Shown piece after piece: positions 25,782 through 34,086 of a stretch of DNA of 64,000 nt (within the stretch, counting starts at the first letter, position 1; every line of letters starts with the position of its first letter). The stretch lies in assembly GCF_000308875.1 (NCBI RefSeq), contig NZ_BAGL01000019.1:1-64000 (forward strand), given 5' to 3'. The notes beneath the pieces were generated by a model. It ran no database searches. It saw only the letters and a list, made by a program, of their open reading frames with translations, and was not told the origin of the DNA. The DNA comes from Nocardia transvalensis NBRC 15921 (GTDB taxonomy: Bacteria; Actinomycetota; Actinomycetes; Mycobacteriales; Mycobacteriaceae). The position numbers were made by a program, and so were the translations under genes.

Positions 25782-25797
25782 TTGAACAACAGGTCAA
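25782..25797 (+). promoter_or_regulatory. Candidate TetR operator in front of the SDR gene
   Basis: On the minus strand TTGACCTGTTGTTCAA. The left half TTGACCT equals that of the palindrome at 26436 upstream of the TetR gene. Outer TTGA/TCAA are symmetric. It lies 15 bp upstream of the SDR ATG. Confidence 0.4.
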
Positions 25798-25839
25798 AAA
25801 CTTGGGTACAGATGTGGACGGAATGGGAAAACGTAAGGG

Positions 25840-26415
25840 TCAGAGGGTGGTCAGGGCCGTATCGATGATGCGGTACAGGGCGGGGGCGTCGTTGGTCTTG
25901 GCCATGACGCGCAGGCCCGCGATGGTGTTCATGAGGAACTCGGCCGCCTGCTGGGGATCGGTGGCGCGGTCCACATCGCCGTCGCGGCGGCCCTGATCGA
26001 TGCGGGCGGCCATGGCGGCGACGGTGTGGTCCTGTGCGGACCGTATGGCGCGGGTGATCTCCGGATCCCGATCGGCGAACTCCGTCGCGGTATTCACCGC
26101 CAGGCAGCCGCGCCGAACCGGTTGGGCCGCATCGGTATCCACGAGGGAGCGCAGGAATGCGCGCAGCGCCTCGCGCGTGGTCCCCGGGCGGGACATGTAT
26201 TCGCCGGCCACCTCCGCGCCGATGCGGTCGTACCGTTCCAGGACGCGGTCGAACAGCTCCCGCTTGCTCCCGAATGTGTTGTACAGGCTGCCCTTTCCGA
26301 TTCCGGTGCACTCGGCGAGCTGTGCGGGGGAGGTGTTGGCGTAGCCGTACGTCCAGAAGGTGTCCATCGCCAGATCGAGTACCGTCTCCGGATCGAAGTT
26401 GCGCGGCCTGGCCAT
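25840..26415 (-). CDS. TetR-family regulator
   Basis: 191 aa. N-terminal HTH: MDTFWTYGYANTSPAQLAEC, TGIGKGSLYNTFGSKRELF, followed by the C-terminal motif RRGCLAVNTATEFADRDPE typical of the AcrR/YcdC-like group that often guards short-chain dehydrogenases or flavin reductases. ATG 26415. It precedes the SDR on the same strand, and both have TTGACCT-type sites upstream. Likely controls the SDR and itself. Confidence 0.92.
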   Translation of the reverse strand: MARPRNFDPETVLDLAMDTFWTYGYANTSPAQLAECTGIGKGSLYNTFGSKRELFDRVLERYDRIGAEVAGEYMSRPGTTREALRAFLRSLVDTDAAQPVRRGCLAVNTATEFADRDPEITRAIRSAQDHTVAAMAARIDQGRRDGDVDRATDPQQAAEFLMNTIAGLRVMAKTNDAPALYRIIDTALTTL

Positions 26416-26425
26416 GACGGAGACG

Positions 26426-27670
26426 CTACGTGTTTTTGTCCTTGAGGTCAACAAAGAGGGTCGCGGCCGCCTTGTCCGGCGCGGCGATCTTGGCGAAAGC
26501 CGCGCACAGCACGACCAGTACCAGCGGAAATATCAGCGCGACGGTCAGCGAGGTGGGCTTGGACAGCCAGCCGATGACCGACGGCCCGGCCAGGAAACCG
26601 AGGTATCCGAGGCTGAATACCCGCGACATGTCGGTCGCCGCGGTCGCGGTGCCGAGATTGCCCGCGGCCGTGAAGATCTGCGGGACCCCGCCGGCCAGGC
26701 CGATGCCGAGCAGCGCCCATCCGGCCAGTGTCAGCGGCACCCACATCGAGGAGATGATCAGCACCAGCCCGGCCGCGGCGAGCACACAGCCCCAGCGCAC
26801 CACCGCGACCGGGCCGAACCGGCCGCTGACGCGGTCCGCGCCGAACCGCCCCACGGTCATCGTCGTGGAGAAGGCGCCGAACGCCAGCGCGGCGGTGGCC
26901 TCGTCGGCGCCCAGATGCTCGCGTAGTTGCAACGCGCTCCAGTCGTTGGCGACGCCCTCGGTCATCAGCAGCGCGAACGCGACCGCCGCGAGCGCCAGGA
27001 CCTTGCGCGATATCGCCCGGCGAGGACGGTCGGCTGGTGTATCGGCCGGATCGTTTGTGGCGGAGTCGGATCCGACCCTCGGCAGCAGGCGGGGCGCGCA
27101 CGCCGCCACGAGTACGAGGCCGAACGCGCCCGCCGCGGCGAGCGTCGCCCGGATATCCCAATCCCCGCGCATCGCCGCCGCGCCCGCCAGTGACCCGACC
27201 AGGCCGCCGCAGGAGAACAGCGCGTGGAACGCGGACATGATCGGCCGCGGATATTCGCGCTCGACCTGGACGGCCTGGGCGTTCATCGAGACGTCGAGCG
27301 CCCCGTTGCCGAATCCGAACAGGGCCAGCGCGAGCCCCAGCTGCGCCGGCCCCGTCGCCAGGCCCGGACCGAGTACGGCCAGCGACACCCAGCACGCCGC
27401 CGCGGCCACCAGCGTCCGGCTGCCGAAGCGGTCGGCCAGCGGCCCGACGGCCTGCATGCCGACGATGCCGCTGCCGGCCATGAGCAGGATCAGCATGCCC
27501 AAGGTCGCGTTCGACGTGCCGGTGCGCTCGGTGATCGCCGGGATGTGCACCACCCACATGGCGGCCAGAAACCCGTTGAGGCCGAACACCGCGAAGACCG
27601 CGGCGCGCGCCATCCGGACCGGGGGAGCAAGCGTCGTTGCAGCCATTGATCCGACGGTACCGGCAACCAT
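26426..27670 (-). CDS. MFS transporter
   Basis: About 414 aa with 12 predicted helices; pattern NGFLAAMWVVHIPAITERTG in helix 1-2 and ADRFGSRTL (motif A) as in the YbjJ-type MFS group (nucleoside/sugar/drug exporters without assigned substrate). The start is uncertain: ATG 27670 has GGGGAG nine bases upstream, ATG 27646 is the next choice. The 3' end carries the TTGTCC...GTCAA palindrome that precedes the downstream TetR gene. An AraC regulator is divergent. Confidence 0.88.
   Translation of the reverse strand: MVAGTVGSMAATTLAPPVRMARAAVFAVFGLNGFLAAMWVVHIPAITERTGTSNATLGMLILLMAGSGIVGMQAVGPLADRFGSRTLVAAAACWVSLAVLGPGLATGPAQLGLALALFGFGNGALDVSMNAQAVQVEREYPRPIMSAFHALFSCGGLVGSLAGAAAMRGDWDIRATLAAAGAFGLVLVAACAPRLLPRVGSDSATNDPADTPADRPRRAISRKVLALAAVAFALLMTEGVANDWSALQLREHLGADEATAALAFGAFSTTMTVGRFGADRVSGRFGPVAVVRWGCVLAAAGLVLIISSMWVPLTLAGWALLGIGLAGGVPQIFTAAGNLGTATAATDMSRVFSLGYLGFLAGPSVIGWLSKPTSLTVALIFPLVLVVLCAAFAKIAAPDKAAATLFVDLKDKNT
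26436..26451 (+). promoter_or_regulatory. Candidate TetR operator inside the MFS 3' end
   Basis: TTGTCCTTGAGGTCAA, symmetric as TTGnCCTnnAGGnCAA. It is 21 bp upstream of the TetR ATG (26415, minus strand) and overlaps the last codons of the MFS gene. Shares the TTGACCT half-site with 25782. Confidence 0.45.
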
Positions 27671-27845
27671 CGCCGGCAGCTCCCCGTTTCCCCCACCGCC
27701 CGCGGCCCCGTCGACGTGGCCGGCTGGGTGCCGAATAGTGCCCACCTTCAACCGGTTTCACTTCGATTCTAATGCGGGGCACCGACAAGTTCCGGCCCCG
27801 AGAATCAGGGTTGAGAAGGCTGGGGGCATCTGCAAGAGTTTGAGG

Positions 27846-28817
27846 GTGGATCCGCTGGAAAGCCTGCTCGAGGGGCCGCGGGCGCGTGGCGCCTTCGTCA
27901 TGCGCTCATTGCTGGACCCACCGTGGTCCCTGCGCATCCGGGACGAATCGCCGCTGACGGTGGTGGCGGTGGTTCGCGGCAGCGGCTGGATCCTGCCCGA
28001 CCCGCGCGGCGGGCGGCCCGACCCCCCTCGCGCCGGACTTCCGGGCACCGGTTCGGCCGTGCAGCTGCACGAGGGCGATGTGGCGATCATCCGCGGCCCC
28101 GACCACTACACGGTCGCCGACGATCCGGCCACCGAGCCGCAGGTGTACATCAATCCGGGTCAGGTCACCACGACGCCCGACGGCGAGGTGCTCTGCGAGG
28201 TGTGGAGCCTCGGCGTGCGCGGCTGGGGGCCCAATCCGGACGCCCCCACCATGCTCGTCACCGGGACCTACGAGCAGGAGAGCGCGGCCAGCCGCCGCCT
28301 GCTGCGGGCGCTGCCACCCCTGATCGTGCTGCCGGGCGCCGAACTCGACAGCCCGGTGCTCGATCTGCTGGTCGACGAGAGCGCCAAAGACCGCCCCGCG
28401 CAGGGCGCCATGCTGGACCGCCTGCTGGATCTGCTGCTCATCGCGACCCTGCGGGCCTGGTTCGCGCGCAACGACGCCCCCGCCTGGTACCACGCCTACG
28501 CGGATCCGCTGGTGGGCAAGGCCCTGCGCCTGCTGCAGAACAATCCGGCGCATCCGTGGACGGTGGCGGCGCTGGCCACCGAGGTCGGAGTGTCGCGGGC
28601 GGCGCTGGCCCGGCGCTTCACCGATCTGGTCGGCGAGCCGCCGATGTCCTTCCTCACCGACTGGCGCCTGGCCCTGGCCGCCGACCTCCTCCAGGACTCC
28701 GACGCCACCGTCGAATCCATCGCCCGCCGAGTCGGTTACGGCAGCGCCTTCGCCCTCAGCACAGCCTTCAAGCGCCATTACGGTGTGAGCCCGCGGGAGC
28801 ACCGGCAGAGCGCCTGA
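27846..28817 (+). CDS. AraC-family regulator with N-terminal cupin
   Basis: 323 aa. The N-terminal half (LLEGPRARGAFVMRSLLDPP, LHEGDVAIIRGPDHYTVADD) is the cupin-like ligand domain of the AraC_binding_2/cupin_6 type. The C-terminal ~100 residues hold two HTHs (WTVAALATEVGVSRAALARRF and ATVESIARRVGYGSAFALS) ending FKRHYGVSPREHR. GTG 27846 chosen; a TTG six bases earlier is possible. Divergent from the MFS transporter, which it may control. Confidence 0.92.
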   Translation: MDPLESLLEGPRARGAFVMRSLLDPPWSLRIRDESPLTVVAVVRGSGWILPDPRGGRPDPPRAGLPGTGSAVQLHEGDVAIIRGPDHYTVADDPATEPQVYINPGQVTTTPDGEVLCEVWSLGVRGWGPNPDAPTMLVTGTYEQESAASRRLLRALPPLIVLPGAELDSPVLDLLVDESAKDRPAQGAMLDRLLDLLLIATLRAWFARNDAPAWYHAYADPLVGKALRLLQNNPAHPWTVAALATEVGVSRAALARRFTDLVGEPPMSFLTDWRLALAADLLQDSDATVESIARRVGYGSAFALSTAFKRHYGVSPREHRQSA

Positions 28818-28831
28818 CGCACCGCCCCCCA

Positions 28832-28907
28832 TCGTTCCGGCGCGCACTCCGTTGTTTCCGGCATGCTCGCGCACTCCCTTGTTTCCGGCATGCTTTTGGC
28901 CGGAAAC
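28832..28907 (+). repeat. Palindromic intergenic element with two half-copies (locus 5)
   Basis: Complete unit GTTTCCGGC (28881-28889), loop ATGCTTTTG, GCCGGAAAC (28899-28907). Two partial copies of its left part precede it: CGTTCCGGCGCGCACTCC near 28833 and GTTTCCGGCATGCTCGCGCA near 28854. The gap is between same-strand genes (AraC, thioesterase). Confidence 0.85.
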
Positions 28908-28959
28908 CACCTCGCGAGCACCCGCAAAGCGCCCATACCGACCGCACTATTCTCCAGGG

Positions 28960-29403
28960 GTGACCACGCAGCAGGACTATCCGGTGCTCTGGCCGATGCC
29001 GACCCGGTGGGCGGACAACGACCACTACGGGCACGTCAACAACGTGACCTACTACTCGTACTTCGACACCGCGGTCAACGCCTGGCTGATGCACGCCACC
29101 GGCACCGATATTCGCGAACTGCCCGCCATCGGCGTGGTCGTGCAGACCTCCTGCCACTTCCGCGGCTCGCTCAGCTTCCCCGACCAGCTGCGCGTCGGCC
29201 TGCGCGTCTCCCGCCTCGGCCGCACCAGTATCACCTACGACCTCGCCATCTTCCGCGAGGACGGCGACGACCTGGAACTGGCCGCCACCGGCGAGTTCGT
29301 CCACGTCTACGTGGACAACGACACCCGCAAGCCGGTGGACATCCCTGCTGTCATTCGCACGGCGGCAGAGGCTCTGGTCCCCGCCGAAAACCTGCCGGGA
29401 TAA
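28960..29403 (+). CDS. Acyl-CoA thioesterase (4HBT hotdog fold, YbgC/FcbC-like)
   Basis: 147 aa. Hydrolyses acyl-CoA. The active-site region RWADNDHYGHVNNVTYYSYF, with the D...HV.N pattern of the 4-hydroxybenzoyl-CoA thioesterase family, is intact, followed by the central helix and strands SCHFRGSLSFPDQLRVG. GTG 28960. It lies beside, and converges with, the branched-chain dehydrogenase operon, hinting at short-chain acyl-CoA substrates (inference). Confidence 0.9.
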   Translation: MTTQQDYPVLWPMPTRWADNDHYGHVNNVTYYSYFDTAVNAWLMHATGTDIRELPAIGVVVQTSCHFRGSLSFPDQLRVGLRVSRLGRTSITYDLAIFREDGDDLELAATGEFVHVYVDNDTRKPVDIPAVIRTAAEALVPAENLPG

Positions 29404-29451
29404 TCTCCGGCACGTGGGTAGCTCTTTTTCCCGGCACGCTTTTGGCCGGGA
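29404..29451 (+). repeat. Palindromic intergenic element with one half-copy (locus 6)
   Basis: TCCCGGC (29429-29435), loop ACGCTTTTG, GCCGGGA (29445-29451). A partial copy CTCCGGCACGTG starts near 29405, 26 bp earlier. The right arm directly touches the bkdC stop codon on the minus strand. It fills the whole 48-bp gap between convergent genes. Confidence 0.82.
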
Positions 29452-30834
29452 TCACACCCTCCCCAGCAACGTGAGCGGGTCTTCGAGCAGCGAGGCCACC
29501 GTGGCCAGGAACCGCGCGCCCAGTTCGCCGTCGATCATGCGGTGGTCGAAACTGATGCCCAGCGTGGTGACCCAGCGGACCGCGAGTTCGTCGCGATAGA
29601 CCCACGGCTGCTTGCGGATCGAGCCCAGGCACAGGATCGCACCCTCGCCCGGATTGACCAGCGGCACACCGGTATCGACACCGAAGACGCCGACATTGCT
29701 GATGGTGAACGTGCCGCCGCGCAGATCGGCGGGCGTCGCGCTGCCCGAGCGGGTGACGTCGGCCAGCCAGCCGATCTCCCGGCACAGCTCGCGCAGGCTC
29801 AGCGACTGGGCCTCCTTGACGCTCGGCACCAGCAGCCCGCGGTCGGTGGCGACGGCGATCCCCAGATTGACGTAGTGCTTGGTGACGATCTCCCGGCGCT
29901 CCTCGTCCCACGAGGAGTTGATGCCGGGGAACTCGGCCATCGCCGCCAGCGCGGCCTTCGCCACCAGCGCCAGCGGCGTGAGCGAGAGCCCGGAGAAGGA
30001 GTCGGTGCTGCGCAGATGGTCCAGCAGTTCCATCGAGGCCGTGAAGTCGGTGGTGGCGAAGGCGCTGGCCTGCGGGATGGTGCGGGCGCTGGCCACCATG
30101 GCGGCCGCGGTGCGCTTGCGGACCCCGCTGACCGGGGTGCGGGTCTCCCGCGTCGAGGGGACGGCGCGGATGATGCCGCCGTCGGGACGCATGGTCGGCA
30201 CCGGCGGGGTGCTCGGGCGCGGCTCGTCGGAGTCGGCGGCCGCGTCCTGCCGGGCCCGGCCGGGCGGCTGCGAGACGGGCACCGCGTGGCGGACATCCTC
30301 CACGGTCACCGCGCCACCGGGCCCGGAACCGGCGACGAAGGAGATGTCGATACCCAGCTCGCGAGCCAGTTTCCGGGCGGCCGGGGTCGCCGGGGGACGG
30401 CCGGGAATATCCGGATACGTCGGCGTGGTCTCGGAATCCGGCTGTATCGCAACGGTATTCGTGGCGGGCCGCTTGCGCCGCGAGCCGATGTCGCTCTCCG
30501 GGCCGTAGCCCACCAGCACGGCCTGCCGCTCGGAGGTCTCCACGACCTCCGGCGGGGTGACCGCGAATTCGGTGGCGACCCGGATCAGCGGCGCGCCCAC
30601 CGGCACGGTGTCGCCGGGCTGTGCCAGCAACTCCAGGACCTCGCCGGCGAACGGGCACGGTAGCGCCACCTGCGCCTTGGCGGTCTCGACCTCGGCGATG
30701 GTCTGGTTCAGCTCCACCCGATCGCCGACGGCCACCGCCCACGACACCAGTTCGGCATCGGTCAGACCCTCACCGAGATCGGGTAGCCGGAACTCCAGGA
30801 CGTGGTTCTGATCAGCTGCAGCCGGGTCTTCCAA
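29452..30834 (-). CDS. bkdC: Branched-chain 2-oxoacid dehydrogenase E2 (dihydrolipoyl acyltransferase)
   Basis: 460 aa. Transfers the acyl group from E1 to CoA. One N-terminal lipoyl domain with acceptor Lys53 (EVETAKAQV), a peripheral subunit-binding domain (ATPAARKLARELGIDISFV, GGAVTVEDV), then the acyltransferase core with FDHRMIDG (catalytic His, DHRxxDG). Linkers are Pro/Ala/Thr-rich. TTG start at 30834 with AAGGTG five bases upstream. Third gene of the bkdA-bkdB-bkdC unit; the E3 (lipoamide dehydrogenase) is not in this window. Confidence 0.93.
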   Translation of the reverse strand: MEDPAAADQNHVLEFRLPDLGEGLTDAELVSWAVAVGDRVELNQTIAEVETAKAQVALPCPFAGEVLELLAQPGDTVPVGAPLIRVATEFAVTPPEVVETSERQAVLVGYGPESDIGSRRKRPATNTVAIQPDSETTPTYPDIPGRPPATPAARKLARELGIDISFVAGSGPGGAVTVEDVRHAVPVSQPPGRARQDAAADSDEPRPSTPPVPTMRPDGGIIRAVPSTRETRTPVSGVRKRTAAAMVASARTIPQASAFATTDFTASMELLDHLRSTDSFSGLSLTPLALVAKAALAAMAEFPGINSSWDEERREIVTKHYVNLGIAVATDRGLLVPSVKEAQSLSLRELCREIGWLADVTRSGSATPADLRGGTFTISNVGVFGVDTGVPLVNPGEGAILCLGSIRKQPWVYRDELAVRWVTTLGISFDHRMIDGELGARFLATVASLLEDPLTLLGRV

Positions 30835-30862
30835 CGGGCACCTTCTGTCTGAGCGGTCATGG

Positions 30863-31843
30863 TCAGGCGGCGAGCGTGCGGTCGACCGCGGCCAGGATGC
30901 GGTCGGGGTCGGGCAGGTGGTGCCGTTCGAGCTTAGCCGGGGGATAGGGGATGTCGAAGCCTCCGACGCGCAGGACCGGCGCCTCCATGTAGTAGAAACA
31001 GCGTTCGGTGACGCGGGCGGCGATCTCGGCGCCCAGACCGGCGAAGACCGGCGCCTCGTGCGTGACGATCAGCCGTCCGGTCCGGCGCACCGACGCCTCG
31101 ACGGTGTCGAAATCGATCGGCGACAGGCTGCGCAGGTCGATCACCTCCAGCGAATGCCCCTCCTCCGCCGCGATTTCCGCTGCGGTCAGAGCCGTGCGCA
31201 CCATCCCGCCGTAGGCCACCACCGTGGCATCGTCGCCCTCGCGCCGGATGCGGGCGCGGTCGAGCGGGAACGGATCGTCGTCGAGGGCGTCGAAGTCGAC
31301 CTCGGCCTTGTCCCAGTAGCGCCGCTTGGGCTCGAAGAAGATGACCGGATCGTCCAGTGAGATCGCCTGGCGGATCATCAGATAGGCGTCGGCGGGATCG
31401 CTCGGCGCGACGACCCGCAGGCCCGCGGTATGCGCGAAGTACGCCTCCGGCGACTCGGAATGATGCTCCACCGAACCGATGCCGCCGCCGAACGGGATGC
31501 GAATCGTGATGGGCGCGAACACCTTTCCCTGCGTGCGATAGTGGATCTTGGCGACCTGCGAGACGATCTGGTCGAACGCCGGATAGACGAACCCGTCGAA
31601 CTGGATCTCGCAGACGGGCCGGAGTCCGCGCAGTGCCATGCCGAAAGCCGTTCCGACGATGCCGGATTCGGCCAGCGGGGTGTCGATGACACGATTGTTG
31701 CCGAAGTCCTTCTGCAGGGTGTCGGTGACGCGGAAGACGCCGCCCAGCCGCCCGATGTCCTCGCCCATCAGGACGACCTTCGGATCGTCCTCGAGGGCCC
31801 GGCGCAGTCCGGTGTTGAGAGCGTTCGCGAAGGTGGTGTTCAT
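30863..31843 (-). CDS. bkdB: Branched-chain 2-oxoacid dehydrogenase E1 beta
   Basis: 326 aa. Forms the E1 heterotetramer with BkdA for TPP-dependent decarboxylation of branched-chain 2-oxoacids. TPP-binding and interface motifs: LMGEDIGRLGGVFRVT, IDTPLAESGIVGTAFGMA, EIQFDGFVYPAFDQIVSQVA, VEHHSESPEAYFAH. ATG 31843 overlaps the bkdA stop by 4 bp (ATGA), with AAGGAG eight bases upstream. Confidence 0.95.
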   Translation of the reverse strand: MNTTFANALNTGLRRALEDDPKVVLMGEDIGRLGGVFRVTDTLQKDFGNNRVIDTPLAESGIVGTAFGMALRGLRPVCEIQFDGFVYPAFDQIVSQVAKIHYRTQGKVFAPITIRIPFGGGIGSVEHHSESPEAYFAHTAGLRVVAPSDPADAYLMIRQAISLDDPVIFFEPKRRYWDKAEVDFDALDDDPFPLDRARIRREGDDATVVAYGGMVRTALTAAEIAAEEGHSLEVIDLRSLSPIDFDTVEASVRRTGRLIVTHEAPVFAGLGAEIAARVTERCFYYMEAPVLRVGGFDIPYPPAKLERHHLPDPDRILAAVDRTLAA

Positions 31844-32919
31844 GGCCGGGCTCCTTCCAGATACTCGGCGTACTCCCGCCGCTCCTCCTCGATCAGCGGA
31901 TGCTGGGTGGTGTAGACGTGGTCGAACAGCTGCGCCGGATCCGGGTCGGGCATATCGATCGTCGCCGCGCGGACGATGCCGCCGACCTCGTCGGACCGCT
32001 CTCGTACCCGTTTCTCGAAATCGTTGTCCCACTGGTCTTCCCGCTCCAGCAGGCGCCGGATGCGGTCGATCGGGTCGCGGCGCTGCCACACCTCCGTCTC
32101 GGCGGCGGAGCGGTAGCGGGTGGGGTCGTCGGCGGTGGTGTGCGGGCCCATGCGATAGGTGATGGCCTCGATGAACGACGGCCCGCCGCCGGCGCGGGCC
32201 CGGGCCACCGCCTGACGCGTCACCGCCAGCACCGCCAGCACGTCGTTGCCGTCCACCTGGACGCCGGGAATGCCGTAGCCGTAGGCGCGCCGCGCGATCG
32301 GGGTCGGGCTCTGCACCTCGACCGGCGCGCTGATGGCCCACTGGTTGTTGGTACAGAAGAACACCACCGGCGCGCTCCACGACGCGGCGAAGCCGAGGGC
32401 CTCGGCCATATCGCCCTGGCTCGTCGCGCCGTCGCCGAAGTAGGTGAGCACCGCGATCTCGGTGCCCTCCAGATGCGCGGCGTAGGCGTAACCCGTGGCG
32501 TGCAGGCCCTGCGCGCCCACCACGATCGCGGGGTTGGTCATGTTGATATCGGCCGGATCCCAGCAGTGGTGCGCGGTCCCGCGCCACAGCCGGGTGATCA
32601 GGCCCGGGTCCACGCCGCGGCAGTAGGCGACGCCCGCCTCGCGGTAGCTGCAGAACACGTAGTCGTCGGAGTGCAGGGCGTGCGCCGAGCCGATCTGGGC
32701 GGCTTCCTGACCCAGCAGGGGAGGCCACAGTCCCAGCTGGCCCTGGCGCTGCAGCGCGGTCGCCTCGGTATCGATGCGGCGGGCGACCACCATGTCCTCG
32801 TAGAGCTGCCGCAGGTCGGCGGGCCCGATATCGGATATCGGGGCGGCATGCTCTCGATCGAGCACGCGGCGCCCGTCGGGCTGGACCAATTGCACCGGAT
32901 AGGTCATCGGATCGGCCAT
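31840..32919 (-). CDS. bkdA: Branched-chain 2-oxoacid dehydrogenase E1 alpha
   Basis: 359 aa. Holds the TPP/Mg motif GDGATSQGDMAEALGFAA followed by FFCTNNQWAIS, and the phosphorylation-loop equivalent YRMGPHTTADDPTRYRS. ATG 32919 has GGGAGG eight bases upstream (an ATG six bases earlier would be too close to it). First gene of the operon, orthologous in order to M. tuberculosis Rv2497c-Rv2495c. Feeds isobutyryl-, isovaleryl- and methylbutyryl-CoA into catabolism. Confidence 0.95.
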   Translation of the reverse strand: MADPMTYPVQLVQPDGRRVLDREHAAPISDIGPADLRQLYEDMVVARRIDTEATALQRQGQLGLWPPLLGQEAAQIGSAHALHSDDYVFCSYREAGVAYCRGVDPGLITRLWRGTAHHCWDPADINMTNPAIVVGAQGLHATGYAYAAHLEGTEIAVLTYFGDGATSQGDMAEALGFAASWSAPVVFFCTNNQWAISAPVEVQSPTPIARRAYGYGIPGVQVDGNDVLAVLAVTRQAVARARAGGGPSFIEAITYRMGPHTTADDPTRYRSAAETEVWQRRDPIDRIRRLLEREDQWDNDFEKRVRERSDEVGGIVRAATIDMPDPDPAQLFDHVYTTQHPLIEEERREYAEYLEGARP

Positions 32920-32978
32920 CACCATCGCCTCCCGTCCGCCGCGGTGCCGGGGTCTCCGTACTTCGCGACGTAGAAGTG

Positions 32979-32995
32979 TGCTGTACCTCACAGCA
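32979..32995 (-). promoter_or_regulatory. Candidate Lrp-type operator upstream of bkdA
   Basis: TGCTGT-ACCTC-ACAGCA: 6-bp arms, 5-nt spacer, 60 bp upstream of the bkdA ATG. Lrp/AsnC family boxes commonly have this size, and an Lrp gene is divergent. The rest of the 530-bp gap (32920-33449) holds the palindromic element array at 33249-33360 and no coding sequence that I can support. Confidence 0.45.
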
Positions 32996-33248
32996 TCCAC
33001 GATTGAGCGACCTGCGCAAGTACGGACACGCCAAATGCGCAAAATGCTCGAAACCCGGCCCCTGCACCCTGACAAGCTGCATCCACTGATCAGCTGCCCC
33101 ACCCCGAGCCTCACCATTCGCACCCTCGCGGAGGCGCACATTCCCGGCACCCTCCCTCCACACTGGGCGAACTCATCCGTCCGCCCAGCTTTCCGGGCGC
33201 ACTTGCCTGCGGGCGGCGTCCCCCTCCTCGTCCCGCCATGTCCTCCTT

Positions 33249-33360
33249 GTTTCCGGCGTGCCCTCCTTATTCGTTCCGGTGTGCTCTTCGTTGTTTCGGG
33301 CGTGCCCTCCCCGTTTCCGGCGTGCCCTTCGTTGTTTCCGGCATGCTTTTGGCCGGAAAC
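33249..33360 (+). repeat. Palindromic intergenic element with four half-copies (locus 7)
   Basis: Complete unit GTTTCCGGC (33334-33342), loop ATGCTTTTG, GCCGGAAAC (33352-33360). Four partial left-half copies precede it at about 33249 (GTTTCCGGCGTGCCCTCC), 33272 (CGTTCCGGTGTGCTCTTC), 33293 (GTTTCGGGCGTGCCCTCC) and 33313 (GTTTCCGGCGTGCCCTTC), spacing 20-23 bp. It lies in a divergent promoter region. Confidence 0.85.
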
Positions 33361-33449
33361 TCACACCGTTGAGCTTCCTGCTCACGTCCTGACATACAGA
33401 CTGGGCAGGTTGCTCGCACTGCTCGTGTGATGGCTGTCATACTGCCTGC

Positions 33450-33983
33450 ATGTCGAGTGGAGAGCCTGTCGGAGCCGTGGTGGACGCAACGGATGCGCGA
33501 CTGTTGCTGGAACTGGTGGCGAATCCCCGCGCCACCGGCGTGGAACTGGCCACCCGGCTAGGGCTGTCGCGTAATACCGTGCAGGCCAGGCTGGCTCGCT
33601 GGGAGGCGGGGGGCGTGCTGGCGAGCTTCGAGCGCCGCGTCGACCCGCGCGCCCTCGGCTACCCGCTGGCGGCATTCGTCGCGGTGGTGGTCGATCAGCA
33701 CACGCTGGACTCGGTGGTCGACGAACTGGCCGAGGTCCCCGAGGTGACGGAGGTGTGCGGCATGACGGGCCCCACCGACCTCACGGTCCGCGTGGTCGCC
33801 CGCGACGCCGACGACCTCTACCGCATCGCCGGCCGCATCCTCAAGATCCCCGGCGTGGAACGCACCAACATGGCCCTGGTCATGCGCCAACTGGTAGGCC
33901 CCCGCACGGCCCCCCTCCTCCGCCGCATGTCCACCCCCAACGGCGCCCCCCGCCCCCTGGGCAACCCGGCCCCCACCCGCTAA
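33450..33983 (+). CDS. Lrp/AsnC-family regulator, likely of bkdABC
   Basis: 177 aa. N-terminal HTH (DARLLLELVANPRATGVELA, TRLGLSRNTVQARLARWE) and C-terminal RAM/Lrp ligand domain (DLTVRVVARDADDLYRIAGR). The C-terminal ~30 residues are Pro/Arg-rich and extra. The ATG at 33450 has no ribosome site but CATACT (33438-33443) lies 6 bp upstream, so a leaderless mRNA is likely. Divergent from bkdA, as bkdR-type regulators often are; would respond to branched-chain amino or keto acids (inference). Confidence 0.9.
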   Translation: MSSGEPVGAVVDATDARLLLELVANPRATGVELATRLGLSRNTVQARLARWEAGGVLASFERRVDPRALGYPLAAFVAVVVDQHTLDSVVDELAEVPEVTEVCGMTGPTDLTVRVVARDADDLYRIAGRILKIPGVERTNMALVMRQLVGPRTAPLLRRMSTPNGAPRPLGNPAPTR

Positions 33984-34008
33984 GTCCAGGCCCCCTCGCC
34001 GCCCTAAG

Positions 34009-34086
34009 TTCACGCACCCCCTGTGCACTCTCGCACCCGTTCCAGCGTTATGGAACGGGTGCGAGGGTGTGCAAGGGGTGCGTGAA
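34009..34086 (+). repeat. 35-bp near-perfect hairpin between Lrp and MarR genes
   Basis: Left arm 34009-34043 (starts TTCACGCACCCC, ends GCACCCGTTCC) pairs with 34052-34086 around the loop AGCGTTAT. In the plus-strand RNA 31 pairs are Watson-Crick, 3 are G-U, one is C-A. It starts 26 bp after the Lrp stop. Far longer than a normal terminator stem; its right arm runs into a tandem repeat. Confidence 0.85.

Noticed and set aside
26430..28817. A 795-aa open frame on the plus strand spanning the MFS gene
   Set aside because: Its first two thirds are antisense to a clear MFS transporter and have Ser/Ala/Pro-rich shadow composition; only the AraC part from 27846 is real.
30863..33163. A single 766-aa frame that would fuse bkdB to an upstream extension
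   Set aside because: The extension is the out-of-frame shadow of bkdA. BkdB has its own ATG (31843) with a good ribosome site and the usual ATGA overlap.
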